Under the pieces are notes generated by a model that was not told the DNA's origin, ran no database searches, and was given only the letters and a program-made list of their open reading frames with translations. Position numbers and translations under genes: made by a program. A stretch of DNA of 64,000 nucleotides, taken from positions 310,001 through 374,000 of the forward strand of contig JAUCDD010000018.1 in the NCBI GenBank assembly GCA_034675505.1. The letters are read 5' to 3'. Positions within the stretch are counted from its first letter, which is position 1, and each line of letters starts with the position of its first letter. Shown one piece after another: positions 27,009 to 35,879 of the stretch. The DNA is from Melaminivora sp034675505. GTDB lineage: Bacteria; Pseudomonadota; Gammaproteobacteria; Burkholderiales; Burkholderiaceae_C.

Positions 27009-28697
27009 TCAGCCCCTGGCCAGCGCCGCCGCGCGGATGCCGTCCAGCGTGCCGGTGGGCGTGATGGCCTGGGGATCGATCAGGCAGTGCAGCACGGCGG
27101 GCAGGCCGCTGGCGCGCGCGCGGGCCAGGGCAGGGGCGAAGTCCTCGGTGCGCTCGACGCGCTCGCCGTGACCGCCGAACGCCTGCGCGTAGGCCCGGAA
27201 GTCGGGGTTGCGCAGGCTGGTGGCGCTGATGCGGCCGGGGTATTCGCGCTCCTGGTGCATGCGGATGGTGCCGTACATGGCGTTGTCCAGCAGCACCACC
27301 ACCAGCGCCAGGCCGTACTGCACGGCGGTGGCGAACTCCTGGCCGTGCATCAGGAAGTCGCCATCGCCGGCCAGCACCAGCACCTCGCGCGCCGGCCACA
27401 GGCGCTTGGCGCCCACGGCGGCGGGCAGGCCGTAGCCCATCGAGCCGCTGGCTGGCGCGAGCTGGCTGGCATAGTGGTTGAAGGGCCAGAAGCGGTGCAC
27501 CCAGGTGGCGAAGTTGCCGGCGCCGTTGCACACGATGGTGTCAGCCGGCAGCGTGGCTCTCAAATGCTGCATGACGGCGCCCATCTGCAGGCTGCCCGGG
27601 ATGCGGATGGGCGCCGGGTCGCTCCAGGCGAGGTAGTCCGCGCGTGCCGCCTGCGTGCGCCCGGCCCAGCGCGGCGCGGCTGCGGGCGCGGGCAGCTCGC
27701 CCAGCGCCGCCGCCATGGCGGCCGGGGTGGCGTGGATGGCCTGCGCCGGGCGGTACAGGCGGCCGAGCTCGTCGGTGTCCGCGTGTACGTGTACCAGTGG
27801 CTGCGCGGGGTTGGGGATGGCCAGCAGCTCGTAGCCCTGCGATGGCACTTCGGACAGCCGCCCACCCAGCAGCACGACCAGGTCGCTGCCGCGGATGTGC
27901 GCCAGCAGCTTCGGGTTGGCGCCCAGGCCCAGGTCGCCGCAGTAGCTGTCGTGTCCGGCGGGAAACAGCATCTGCCGGCGAAACGAGCAATACACCGGCA
28001 GCTGCCAGCGCCCGGCAAAAGCCGCCATGTCGCGCACGGCGGCCTCGCTCCAGCGGCTGCCGCCCAGGATCAGCACCGGCCGCTCGGCCGCCTGCAGGCG
28101 CTGCTGCAGCTCCAGCAGCGCCGCCGCGCCGGGGTGCGTCTCGGTGGCCTGCCAGGGCAGGGCGTCGGCCACGCTGGCGCAGTCGGTGAGCATGTCCTCG
28201 GGCAGCGCCACCACCACCGGCCCGGGCCGGCCCGACGTGGCGGCGTGGAAGGCGCGCGAGACCAGCTCGGGCAGGCGCTGCGGATCGTCGATCTCGACCA
28301 CCCACTTGGCCATGGTGCCGAACACGGCGCGGTAGTCCAGCTCCTGGAAGGCCTCGCGCCCGCGCGCGCCGCGCGCCACCTGGCCGACGAACAGGATCAT
28401 GGGCGTGGAGTCCTGCTGCGCGATGTGGATGCCGGCCGAGGCGTTGGTCGCCCCCGGCCCGCGCGTGACGAAGCAGATGCCGGGCCGGCCGGTCAGCTTG
28501 CCCTGCGCCTCGGCCATCATGGCCGCGCCGCCCTCCTGGCGGCAGACGGTGACGGCAATGTCGGCATCGTGCAGCGCATCCAGCACGGCCAGGTAGCTCT
28601 CGCCGGGCACGCAAAACAGCTGCTGCACGCCGTGGATGAGCAGCTGGCGCACCAGGATCTGGCCGCCGGTGCGGGTGGAGGGGGTGGAATCGGTCAT
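27009..28697 (-). CDS. Thiamine-diphosphate enzyme, acetolactate synthase (IlvB)-like
   Basis: 562-residue ThDP enzyme. CRQEGGAAMMAEAQGK carries the catalytic Glu, CFVTRGPGATNASAGIHIA the substrate loop, and VLAGDGDFLMHGQEFATAV to LLDNAMYG the ThDP-binding GDG..DN motif. FAD-domain residues are less clear, so the true substrate could be another 2-keto acid (benzoylformate or oxalyl-CoA type). No IlvN regulatory subunit gene follows, which argues against housekeeping acetolactate synthase. Start ATG at 28697. A terminator separates it from the binding-protein gene upstream. Confidence 0.78.
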   Translation of the reverse strand: MTDSTPSTRTGGQILVRQLLIHGVQQLFCVPGESYLAVLDALHDADIAVTVCRQEGGAAMMAEAQGKLTGRPGICFVTRGPGATNASAGIHIAQQDSTPMILFVGQVARGARGREAFQELDYRAVFGTMAKWVVEIDDPQRLPELVSRAFHAATSGRPGPVVVALPEDMLTDCASVADALPWQATETHPGAAALLELQQRLQAAERPVLILGGSRWSEAAVRDMAAFAGRWQLPVYCSFRRQMLFPAGHDSYCGDLGLGANPKLLAHIRGSDLVVLLGGRLSEVPSQGYELLAIPNPAQPLVHVHADTDELGRLYRPAQAIHATPAAMAAALGELPAPAAAPRWAGRTQAARADYLAWSDPAPIRIPGSLQMGAVMQHLRATLPADTIVCNGAGNFATWVHRFWPFNHYASQLAPASGSMGYGLPAAVGAKRLWPAREVLVLAGDGDFLMHGQEFATAVQYGLALVVVLLDNAMYGTIRMHQEREYPGRISATSLRNPDFRAYAQAFGGHGERVERTEDFAPALARARASGLPAVLHCLIDPQAITPTGTLDGIRAAALARG

Positions 28698-28714
28698 CGC
28701 ATCAGGAGGGGTCG

Positions 28715-28749
28715 AAAAAACGGCCGCGCCGGCACTTCGGGGCCGGCGC
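28715..28749 (-). terminator. Rho-independent terminator between binding protein and ThDP enzyme genes
   Basis: On the minus strand GCGCCGGC and GCCGGCGC form an eight-base stem (28742-28749 with 28726-28733), followed after five bases by six T residues. It suggests the two genes are at least partly uncoupled. Confidence 0.5.
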
Positions 28750-28789
28750 TGGCGAAAGGGCATGCCCGGGGCACTCCAGGCGGCGCGCG

Positions 28790-29707
28790 TCAGGGCTGCT
28801 GGTAGGACTCCAGCGGCTTGTCGTTCGGGTTGGCGAACAGCTGGCGCAGCGTGCCGCCCAGGGGCAGGTTCAGGCTCACGTTCTTGGGCGGGATGGGGCT
28901 GACGAACCACTTGGTGTAGAGCTTTTCCATCTCGCCGGACTGCATCAGGCGCATGATGGCGCCATCCACCGCGGCCTTGAAGGCCGGATCGTCCTTGCGA
29001 AACAGCAGCGCGATGGGCTCGGCGCCCAGCGGCTCGCCGACGATGCGGAAGGCGCCCGGGTCCTTGGAGTTGGCGATCACGCCAGCCAGGATGTTGTCGT
29101 CCAGCACGAAGGCATCGACGCGGCCCGATTCGAGCAGCATGAAGCTCTCGTGGTGGTCCTTGCCCAGCACCGTCTTGATGGGCGCGCCGACCACGCGCTC
29201 CTGCTTGCGCAGCAGCTGCACGGCGGTGGTGCCGGTGGACGCGGCCACCGTGCGCCCGCCCAGCTGGCCGATGGACTTGAGGTCGGAGTCGCTGCGCACC
29301 GCCATGCGCACCTCGCTCACGTAGGTGGTCACGGCGAAGGCCACCTGCTGCTGGCGCGCCAGGTTGTTGGTGGTGGGGCCGCAGCCGATGTCCACCGTGC
29401 CGTTGCTCACCAGGGGCAGGGTGCTTTGCGCGGTGATCGCCATGTACTCCAGCTTCGCGGCCGGGGCGATGTCTTTCAGCACGCGCTCGCACAGCTCGAC
29501 GTGGTAGCCGACGTACTTGTCGTTGGCGCCCAGCGCGTAGGCCATGGGCGGCGAGGTCTCGCGCACGCCCAGCACCACCTTGCCGCTGGACTTGATCTTG
29601 TCGAACGTGGCCGAGGGGGCCTGCGCGTGCGCGGGGCTCAAGGCCGTGCAGGCCAGCGCCAGGGCGGCGCCCGAGAGGGCGGCGAGATTCTTGTGCCAGG
29701 GTGCCAT
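28790..29707 (-). CDS. Amino acid ABC transporter binding protein (GltI-type, orphan)
   Basis: 305-residue periplasmic protein. GGAGACAAT precedes ATG 29707. Signal peptide LACTALSPAHA is cut before QAPSATFDKIKSSGKVVLGV, the start of the family-3 binding domain; RETSPPMAYAL, VELCERVLKDI and RTVAASTGTTAVQLL match the glutamate/aspartate binding proteins. No permease or ATPase gene is nearby, so it either joins a transporter encoded elsewhere or acts in sensing. It is divergent from a LysR regulator. Confidence 0.85.
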   Translation of the reverse strand: MAPWHKNLAALSGAALALACTALSPAHAQAPSATFDKIKSSGKVVLGVRETSPPMAYALGANDKYVGYHVELCERVLKDIAPAAKLEYMAITAQSTLPLVSNGTVDIGCGPTTNNLARQQQVAFAVTTYVSEVRMAVRSDSDLKSIGQLGGRTVAASTGTTAVQLLRKQERVVGAPIKTVLGKDHHESFMLLESGRVDAFVLDDNILAGVIANSKDPGAFRIVGEPLGAEPIALLFRKDDPAFKAAVDGAIMRLMQSGEMEKLYTKWFVSPIPPKNVSLNLPLGGTLRQLFANPNDKPLESYQQP

Positions 29708-29949
29708 GGGATTGTCTCCTAGGGTGGAATGCCGGCGGGCTCGCCCGCCGGTCGGTTTCTCTTGTGCTCCAGCGCGCACTATCCCCGCGCCGCGCCGTGG
29801 TGCATAGCGACAAAGTGGAACGACTTCATGCGGCGGGCGCATGAAGTCGGTCAAAATCTGCCGCTCATGGCCGGGTTTTGCCCGGCTTGACAAGAGATGC
29901 CGCCACCCCACGCCCGCAGCGCGGCGGCCCGGCCTCATTCCTTTCCCGC

Positions 29950-30864
29950 ATGACCCGCTTTCGCAAGACCTTCCTGCCCGCCATCGCCGACCTGCTGGCC
30001 TTCGAGGCCGCGGCGCGGCACGCCAGCATCTCGCGCGCGGCGCACGAGCTGCACCTGACGCAAAGCGCCGTCTCGCGCCAGATCCGCCAGCTGGAGCGCC
30101 AGCTGGGCATGGCGCTGTTCCACCGCGTGCGCCAGCGCATCGTGCTGACCGACGCCGGCCGCGTCTATGCCGCCGACGTGCGCGCCGTGCTGCAGCAGCT
30201 GTCGGCCGGCACGCAAAAGGCGATGGCGTTCTCGCACGCCGGCGGGCTGCTGAACCTGGCCGTGCTGCCCACCCTGGGCACGCGCTGGCTGGTGCCGCGC
30301 CTGGGCGCCTTCCAGGCGCTGCACCCGGACGCCACGGTCAACCTGGCGGCACGCTCGGAGCCGTTCGACTTCGCCGGCACGCCGTTCGACGCCGCCATCC
30401 ACTTCGGCGCGCCGACCTGGGCCGGCGCGGTGTGCCAGTTCCTGATGCACGAGCAGGTCGTCGCCGTGGCCAGCCCGGCGTTTCGCGCCGCGCATGATCT
30501 GCGCCAGCCGCAGGACCTGACGCGCGTGGCGCTGCTGCAGCAAAGCACGCGCCCCACGCAGTGGGCAGCATGGTTCGAGCAGGTCGGCGTCGCCACCACC
30601 GTGGCGCTGCGCGGCCCGCACCTGGAGCACTTCGCCATGATTGCCCAGGCGGCCGCCTGCGGCCAGGGCGCGGCGCTGCTGCCGCGCTTTTTGATCGAGG
30701 CGGAGCTGGCCGGCGGCAGCCTGGTCGAGCTGTTCGCCGACGCGCTGGTGGGCAGCGACGCCTATTACCTGGTCTATCCGGAAGCGCGCGCGCACGAGCC
30801 GCTGGTGCAGGCGTTTCGCGACTGGCTGGTGCGGGAATGCGCCGGCGAGGCGCCGCCACCATGA
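29950..30864 (+). CDS. LysR-family regulator (GcvA-like)
   Basis: 304 residues. The N-terminal winged helix reads LLAFEAAARHASISRAAHELHLTQSAVSRQIRQLERQLG, the LysR signature. The effector domain (NLAVLPTLGTRWLVPRLGAF) and the C-terminal SDAYYLVYPEARAHEPLVQAF resemble the GcvA branch. It is divergent from the orphan binding protein, a likely target. The stop overlaps cbiB by four bases (ATGA), so it may be transcribed into the second cobalamin block. Confidence 0.88.
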   Translation: MTRFRKTFLPAIADLLAFEAAARHASISRAAHELHLTQSAVSRQIRQLERQLGMALFHRVRQRIVLTDAGRVYAADVRAVLQQLSAGTQKAMAFSHAGGLLNLAVLPTLGTRWLVPRLGAFQALHPDATVNLAARSEPFDFAGTPFDAAIHFGAPTWAGAVCQFLMHEQVVAVASPAFRAAHDLRQPQDLTRVALLQQSTRPTQWAAWFEQVGVATTVALRGPHLEHFAMIAQAAACGQGAALLPRFLIEAELAGGSLVELFADALVGSDAYYLVYPEARAHEPLVQAFRDWLVRECAGEAPPP

Positions 30865-31871
30865 GCACCTTGCCGTGGCCCTGGGGCGGCGGCGCGCCGC
30901 TGGCGCTGTGGGCGGGCGCGCTGCTGGTGGCGCTGGCCGTGGACGCGCTGTGGGGCGAGCCACCCGCGCGCCTGCACCCCGTCGTCTGGATGGGCCGGGC
31001 CCTGGGCGCCTGCGGCGCGCGCTGGGCGCCCGGCGAGGCCCGCACGCCGGATTTCAAGATATTTTGGCTGTTTGCCGGCGCCTGGTGCGGGCTTGCAGCT
31101 ATCGTTTGCATAGCGGCGTGGCTGCTGCAGGCGCTCATCGTGCGCCACCTGCCGGGCTGGGCCGCGGCGCTGTTCCTGGGGCTGCTGCTCAAGCCCCTGC
31201 TGGCTTGGCGCATGCTGCGCGCCGAAGTGCTGGCGGTGCGCGCGGCGCTGGCGCAGTCGCTATCCGCCGGGCGCGAGCGCCTGTCCTGGCTGGTCAGCCG
31301 CGACACCGCGCAGCTGGACGCCGCGCAGGTGCGCGAGAGCGCCATCGAGACGCTGGCGGAAAACCTGTGCGATTCGGTCGTCGCGCCGCTGCTGTGGTTC
31401 GCTCTGCTGGGCCTGCCCGGCGCGGCGCTGTACCGCTTCGCCAACACGGCCGACGCCATGTGGGGCTACCCCGGCTGGCGCGGCGCGGGCGCGCAGCGGC
31501 GCCACTGGCAGTGGGCCGGCAAATGGGCCGCGCGTGCCGACGACGCGCTGAGCTGGCTGCCGGCGCGGCTGACGGCCGCCCTGCTGGTGCTGGCGGCCGG
31601 GCGGCGCGTGCCAGCCGCGCAGCTGCTGTGCGATGCGCGCGCCACGCCGTCGCCCAACGGCGGCTGGCCCATGGGCGTGATGGCGCAGCTGCTGGGCGTG
31701 CGGCTGGGCAAGCCGGGCGCGTACGTGCTCAACCCGGCAGGGCGCCCGCCGCAGGACGCGGACATGGCGCGCGCCGTGGCGTATGCGAGAAATGCGGTGC
31801 TTGCCTTTGTCGTTGCTGCATGGGCAGCTATGATTTTTGCCGCTATCACGGGAGCCGGGACATGGCCTTGA
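30861..31871 (+). CDS. cbiB: Adenosylcobinamide-phosphate synthase CbiB
   Basis: 336-residue inner-membrane protein (also called CobD in some species) that joins aminopropanol phosphate to adenosylcobyric acid. ALAVDALWGEPPARLHPVVWMGR and ESAIETLAENLCDSVVAPL with ANTADAMWGY are family signatures; GRRVPAAQLLCDARATPSPNGGWPMG lies near the end. Two AT-richer stretches (about 31051-31118 and 31795-31855) carry pieces of the dispersed 'GCAGCTAT' repeat inside the reading frame. Stop overlaps the next gene by 10 bp. Confidence 0.9.
   Translation: MSTLPWPWGGGAPLALWAGALLVALAVDALWGEPPARLHPVVWMGRALGACGARWAPGEARTPDFKIFWLFAGAWCGLAAIVCIAAWLLQALIVRHLPGWAAALFLGLLLKPLLAWRMLRAEVLAVRAALAQSLSAGRERLSWLVSRDTAQLDAAQVRESAIETLAENLCDSVVAPLLWFALLGLPGAALYRFANTADAMWGYPGWRGAGAQRRHWQWAGKWAARADDALSWLPARLTAALLVLAAGRRVPAAQLLCDARATPSPNGGWPMGVMAQLLGVRLGKPGAYVLNPAGRPPQDADMARAVAYARNAVLAFVVAAWAAMIFAAITGAGTWP
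31051..31118 (+). repeat. Dispersed repeat inside cbiB
   Basis: The stretch contains TTTGCCGGCGCCTGGTGCGG followed by CTTGCAGCTATCGTTTGC, the same order of elements as the intergenic copies at 19640 and 50571. It lies in frame and encodes part of a membrane helix, so the repeat has been accepted as protein sequence. A second weaker copy ends near 31855. Confidence 0.5.
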
Positions 31872-33043
31872 CGCCTGCGGTGCATGGCGGGCCGGACGCG
31901 CTGGGCGCGCCGTTGCACGACTTTTCCACCAACGCCAACGCCTGCGGCCCCTGCCCGGCGGCGCTGGCGGCGCTGGCGCAGGCCGACCGTAGCCGCTACC
32001 CCGATCCAGCCTACACCGCGCTGACCGCGGCGCTGGCGGCCTTCCACGGCGTCGCGGCTGACCGCATCGTGCTGGCCGCCAGCGCCAGCGAATTCATCCA
32101 CCGCATCACCGCGCTGGCCGCGCGCAGCGGCGCGCGCCGGGCCATCGTGCCGGCGCACGGCTATGGCGACTACGCGCGCGCGGCGCAGCTGTGGGGGATG
32201 GATTGCGCTGGGGTGCCGGCAGATGCAGCCAGCGCCGGCCGGCTGTTGCCCCTTCCCCCCCTGGGGGAAGGTGGGGATGGGGGCCGGCTGGATGACCTCG
32301 CCGCACCGGAAGAAGCACGCCGCCGCTGGCCCCCACCACAGCCCTCCCCCAGGGGGGGAGGGAGCGAAGACGGGACGCGCCTCGACTTGCGCTGGGCCTG
32401 CGAGCCCGCCAGCCCGCTGGGGACGGCCGATGCAGCGCTGGACGCATGGGCCCATCCGAGCAGCGCACAGCTGCGCATCGTCGATTGCGCCTACGCCCCG
32501 CTGCGCCTGCACGGCCAGCCGCGCGCCTTGCCTGAAGGCGCCTGGCAGATGTATTCGCCCAACAAGGCCCTGGGCCTGACGGGCGTGCGCGCGGCCTACG
32601 CCATCGCGCCACCCGGCGCGCAGGCAGGCGGCACGGCGCAACAGCTGCGCGCGCTGGCCCCGTCCTGGCCTGTGGGCGCGGATGGCGTCGCCCTGCTCAC
32701 CGCCTGGACGGGGCAACCTGCCCAGCTCTGGCTGGCGCAGTCGCTCGCCACGCTGCGCGGCTGGAAGGCGCAGCAGACCGCCCTGTGCCAGGCGCTGGGC
32801 TGGCGCGTCGTGCCCGGCAGCTTGGCCAACTTCTTCACTGCCCGGTTGCCGCAGGGCGTGTCGGCCGAGGTGCTGCTGCCCGCGCTGCGCGCACACGGCA
32901 TCAAGCTGCGCGACTGCGCTTCATTCGGCCTGCCGGGCCACGTGCGCCTGGGCGTGCTGCCCCCGGCGTCGCAGCAGGCGCTGCACGCCGCCTGGCGGGA
33001 CTGGTTGGCAGCCCGGCGCCTGCACACGTGCCCACCCGCATGA
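31862..33043 (+). CDS. PLP-dependent threonine-phosphate decarboxylase (CobC/CobD type)
   Basis: 393-residue fold-type I PLP enzyme of the cobalamin pathway that makes aminopropanol phosphate. The N-terminus has LHDFSTNANACGPCPAAL and RYPDPAYTALTAALAAFHGV, and MYSPNKALGLTGVRAAYAI supplies the PLP lysine. Between residues of about 128 and 170 there is a low-complexity insertion rich in P, G and R, produced by a palindromic element at 32246-32371; the rest aligns as a normal protein. Start ATG 31862 overlaps cbiB. Confidence 0.85.
   Translation: MALTPAVHGGPDALGAPLHDFSTNANACGPCPAALAALAQADRSRYPDPAYTALTAALAAFHGVAADRIVLAASASEFIHRITALAARSGARRAIVPAHGYGDYARAAQLWGMDCAGVPADAASAGRLLPLPPLGEGGDGGRLDDLAAPEEARRRWPPPQPSPRGGGSEDGTRLDLRWACEPASPLGTADAALDAWAHPSSAQLRIVDCAYAPLRLHGQPRALPEGAWQMYSPNKALGLTGVRAAYAIAPPGAQAGGTAQQLRALAPSWPVGADGVALLTAWTGQPAQLWLAQSLATLRGWKAQQTALCQALGWRVVPGSLANFFTARLPQGVSAEVLLPALRAHGIKLRDCASFGLPGHVRLGVLPPASQQALHAAWRDWLAARRLHTCPPA
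32246..32371. repeat. Paired palindromic element inserted in frame in the cobalamin PLP gene
   Basis: The left arm has CCTTCCCCCCTGGGGGAAGG then GGGGATGGGGGC; the right arm has GCCCCCACCACAG then CCCTCCCCCAGGGGGGGAGG. Each arm is itself a palindrome, and the two arms are inverted copies around about 60 bp. The total is a multiple of three, so the reading frame survives. Confidence 0.75.
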
Positions 33044-33111
33044 GCGGCGCCATCCACCGCAACGGCGCTGACGGGCGGCCGAGGCCGGGCGCAGCCGCAC
33101 TACCATCCGGC

Positions 33112-33927
33112 ATGACCGATGAAAACCCCCACGCGCTGCGCTGCACCCAGGTGCTGCGCTACGTCACCCCGCTGCGCGAAGGCGGCTCGCTGCCCGCCGT
33201 GGTCGAGGCGGACGACCAGGGCACCTACGTGCTCAAGTTCCGCGGCGCCGGGCAGGGCGTGCGCGCGCTGATGGCCGAGATCATCTGCGCCGGCCTGGCG
33301 CGCGCCCTGGCGCTGCCGGTGCCCGAGCTGGTGCTGGCCGAGCTGGACGCTGAACTAGCGCGCACCGAGCCCGACCCCGAGATCCAGGACCTGATCCGCG
33401 CCAGCGGCGGGCTGAACGTGGCGCTGGACTACCTGGCAGGCGCCGTCAACTTCGACCCGGCGGCCGACGCGGGCGCGGTGAGCGACGATTTCGCGTCGCG
33501 CCTGGTCTGGTTCGACGCGCTGGTGAGCAACGTGGACCGCACTGCGCGCAACACCAATTTGCTCGTCTGGCACGGCCAGCCCTGGCTGATCGACCACGGC
33601 GCGGCGCTGACCTTCCACCACGCCTGGGACGGCGCCGTGGCCGACCCGGGGCGGCCCTTCGCGCCGATTGCCGAGCACGTGCTGCTGCCGCGCGCCTCGC
33701 GCCTGGCTGAGGTGGACGCCGCGCTGGCCGCGCGCCTGCCGTCCGCCGTGCTGCAGCGCGTGCTGGCGGCGGTGCCGGACAGCTTCCTGGCCCAGGCGGC
33801 CAGCGAGCGCGGCGACGGCCCACTGGCCGATGCGCAGCAGCACCGGCAGGCCTACGTGACGTATTTCGAGCAGCGCCTGGCCGGGCGCGGCCGCTGGTTG
33901 CAAGGAGCGATCGATGCGCGCGCGTGA
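33112..33927 (+). CDS. HipA-like kinase family protein (HipA_2)
   Basis: 271-residue protein. LPAVVEADDQGTYVLKFRG resembles the nucleotide-binding start of HipA-type kinases, SRLVWFDALVSNVDRTARNTNLL gives the D-x4-N catalytic-loop pattern, and PWLIDHGAALTFHH the metal-binding DHG. The whole HipB/HipA layout is absent. It overlaps the DUF3037 gene by 14 bp, a pairing seen repeatedly in bacteria. Substrate and toxicity are unknown, and it sits oddly between two cobalamin genes. Confidence 0.72.
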   Translation: MTDENPHALRCTQVLRYVTPLREGGSLPAVVEADDQGTYVLKFRGAGQGVRALMAEIICAGLARALALPVPELVLAELDAELARTEPDPEIQDLIRASGGLNVALDYLAGAVNFDPAADAGAVSDDFASRLVWFDALVSNVDRTARNTNLLVWHGQPWLIDHGAALTFHHAWDGAVADPGRPFAPIAEHVLLPRASRLAEVDAALAARLPSAVLQRVLAAVPDSFLAQAASERGDGPLADAQQHRQAYVTYFEQRLAGRGRWLQGAIDARA

Positions 33928-34357
33928 GCTGTACGACTGGGCCATCGTGCGCGTGGTGCCGCGCGTGGAACGGGACGAATTCATCAACGCCGGCGCCATC
34001 GTCTCGTGCCAGCGCACGGGCTTTCTGCAGGCTGCCGTCGAGCTGGACGAGGCGCGCCTGCTCGCGCTCGACCCCTGGGCCGACGTGGCGCTGGTGCGCC
34101 GCCACCTGGCCGCCCTGGCCGCCATCTGTGCCGGCGATGCGCAGGCCGGCCCGATCGCGCAGCTGGCGCACCGCGCGCGCTTTCACTGGCTCACGGCGCG
34201 GCGCAGCAGCATCATCCAGACCTCGCCCACGCACACCGGCTGGTGCGAGGACGCCGGCGCCGCGCTGGAGCACCTGATGGCGCGCATGGTGCGCCCGCTG
34301 CCACTGCGCGCGCCGCTCTACCATCCCCTGCCTTCAACGGAGCACATCGACGCATGA
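33914..34357 (+). CDS. DUF3037 protein paired with the HipA-like kinase
   Basis: 147 residues. YDWAIVRVVPRVERDEFINAGAIVSCQRTGFL is the DUF3037 core, and the C-terminal half contains RARFHWLTARRSSIIQTSPTH. It begins within the HipA-like gene and ends in an ATGA overlap with cobQ, so all four genes from cbiB appear translationally linked. Function unknown; it may be a partner or inhibitor of the kinase. Confidence 0.72.
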   Translation: MRARELYDWAIVRVVPRVERDEFINAGAIVSCQRTGFLQAAVELDEARLLALDPWADVALVRRHLAALAAICAGDAQAGPIAQLAHRARFHWLTARRSSIIQTSPTHTGWCEDAGAALEHLMARMVRPLPLRAPLYHPLPSTEHIDA

Positions 34358-35817
34358 CCGCCCGCTGCATCATGGTCCTGGGCACCAGCTCGGGCGCCGG
34401 CAAGAGCTGGCTAGCCACCGCGCTATGCCGCTGGTATGCCAACCAGGGCCTCAAGGTCGCGCCCTTTAAGGCGCAGAACATGAGCAACAACGCCCGCGTG
34501 GTCGCCACGCCGGGCGGCGAGTACGGCGAGATCGGCAGCGCGCAGTACTTCCAGGCGCTGGCCGCGCGCGCCGTGCCCGAGGTGCGCATGAACCCGCTGC
34601 TGCTCAAGCCCGAGGCCGACACGCGCAGCCAGGTGGTGCTGCTGGGCCAGGTCAGCCACGAGCTGTCGCAGCTGCCCTGGCGAGGGCGCAGCCAGCGCGT
34701 GTGGCCGCAAATCGCCCGGGCGCTCGATGCGCTGCGCGCCGAGAACGACGTGGTGGTCATCGAGGGCGCCGGCTCGCCCGCCGAGATCAATCTGTCCAAT
34801 AGCGACGTGGTCAACATGCGCGTGGCGCGCCACGCCGGCGCGCGCTGCCTGCTGGTGGCCGACATCGACCGCGGCGGCGCCTTTGCACACCTGTACGGCA
34901 CCTGGGCGCTGCTGCCTGAGGATGAGCGCGCGCTGATCCAGGGTTTCGTTTTGAACAAATTCCGCGGCGACGCCAGCCTGCTGGCGCCTGCGCCCGAGTT
35001 GCTGCAAGAGCGCACCGGTGTGCCGGTGGTCGCCACCATCCCCATGCAGTGGGGCCACGGCTTGCCCGAGGAAGACGGCCTGTACGAAGGCAGCCTGCGC
35101 GCGGCCGCCGGGGCAGGGCGCATCCACACGCGCGTGGCCATCGTGGCCTACCCGCGCGTGAGCAATCTGGACGAATTCGCACCCTTGCAATCGGCCGGTG
35201 GCGTGGCGGTGACCTGGGCGCGCAGCCCGGCCGAGCTTGCGGGCTGCGACTGGATCATCCTGCCCGGCAGCAAGGCCACCGCGGCCGACCTGCAGTGGCT
35301 GCGCGCGCAGGGCCTGGACGCGGCGATAGCCCGCCACGCGGCGGCTGGCGGGCGCGTGCTGGGCGTGTGCGGCGGCCTGCAGATGCTGGGCGAGGCGCTG
35401 ATCGACACCGTGGGTGTGGACGGCAACGGCCCCGGCCTGGGCCTGCTGCCGCTGGTCACCAGCTTCGAGGCGAAGAAGACGGTGGGCAGCACGCGCGCGC
35501 GCTTCGCTGGCGACGCGCAGGGCGCATGGCAGGCGCTGGCGGATGTCGAGGTGCTGGGCTACGAAATCCACCACGGCCAGACCGCCCAGCACCCGGCCAT
35601 GGCCGCCAAGGGCGACGTGGCGCGCGAGCTGATCCCCGGCCTGGCCTGGCAGAACGCGGCCGGCAACGTGCTGGGCGTGTACCTGCACGGCCTGTTCGAG
35701 AACGCCAGCGTGCTGCAGGCCCTCCTGGGCGGTGGCGCGCAGACGCTGGACGCGGCTTTCGAACGCATGGCAGACGGCGTGGGACGGTGGTTTGACCCCG
35801 ATTTCTTGAAGATTTGA
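34354..35817 (+). CDS. cobQ: Cobyric acid synthase CobQ
   Basis: 487-residue amidotransferase that amidates the b, d, e and g side chains of adenosylcobyrinate diamide. P-loop region MVLGTSSGAGKSWLATAL, then KAQNMSNNARV, NPLLLKPEAD and VVIEGAGSPAEINL. The glutaminase domain shows GRVLGVCGGLQMLGEAL with the nucleophile Cys and GYEIHHGQT. Start in the ATGA overlap with the DUF3037 gene. Length is usual for CobQ/CbiP. Confidence 0.93.
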   Translation: MTARCIMVLGTSSGAGKSWLATALCRWYANQGLKVAPFKAQNMSNNARVVATPGGEYGEIGSAQYFQALAARAVPEVRMNPLLLKPEADTRSQVVLLGQVSHELSQLPWRGRSQRVWPQIARALDALRAENDVVVIEGAGSPAEINLSNSDVVNMRVARHAGARCLLVADIDRGGAFAHLYGTWALLPEDERALIQGFVLNKFRGDASLLAPAPELLQERTGVPVVATIPMQWGHGLPEEDGLYEGSLRAAAGAGRIHTRVAIVAYPRVSNLDEFAPLQSAGGVAVTWARSPAELAGCDWIILPGSKATAADLQWLRAQGLDAAIARHAAAGGRVLGVCGGLQMLGEALIDTVGVDGNGPGLGLLPLVTSFEAKKTVGSTRARFAGDAQGAWQALADVEVLGYEIHHGQTAQHPAMAAKGDVARELIPGLAWQNAAGNVLGVYLHGLFENASVLQALLGGGAQTLDAAFERMADGVGRWFDPDFLKI

Positions 35818-35876
35818 CCAAAATCGCCTTCAGGCCGGCGTGGATAGCCGATACTTTGCTATCAATTAAAGAGTGC
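35815..35876 (+). repeat. Dispersed repeat between cobQ and cobT
   Basis: The cobQ-cobT gap is made almost wholly of one copy: AAAATCGCCTTCAGGCCGGCG, then a TGCTATCAATTAAAGAGTG end. It supplies the sequence just upstream of the cobT start, leaving the ribosome-binding region weak (AAAGAG). Confidence 0.6.
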
Positions 35877-35879
35877 TTC

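Noticed and set aside
27009..29813. Single 934-codon fusion of the binding protein frame and the ThDP enzyme
   Set aside because: The upper part is an out-of-frame reading of the binding-protein gene; the ThDP enzyme starts at ATG 28697 after a terminator.
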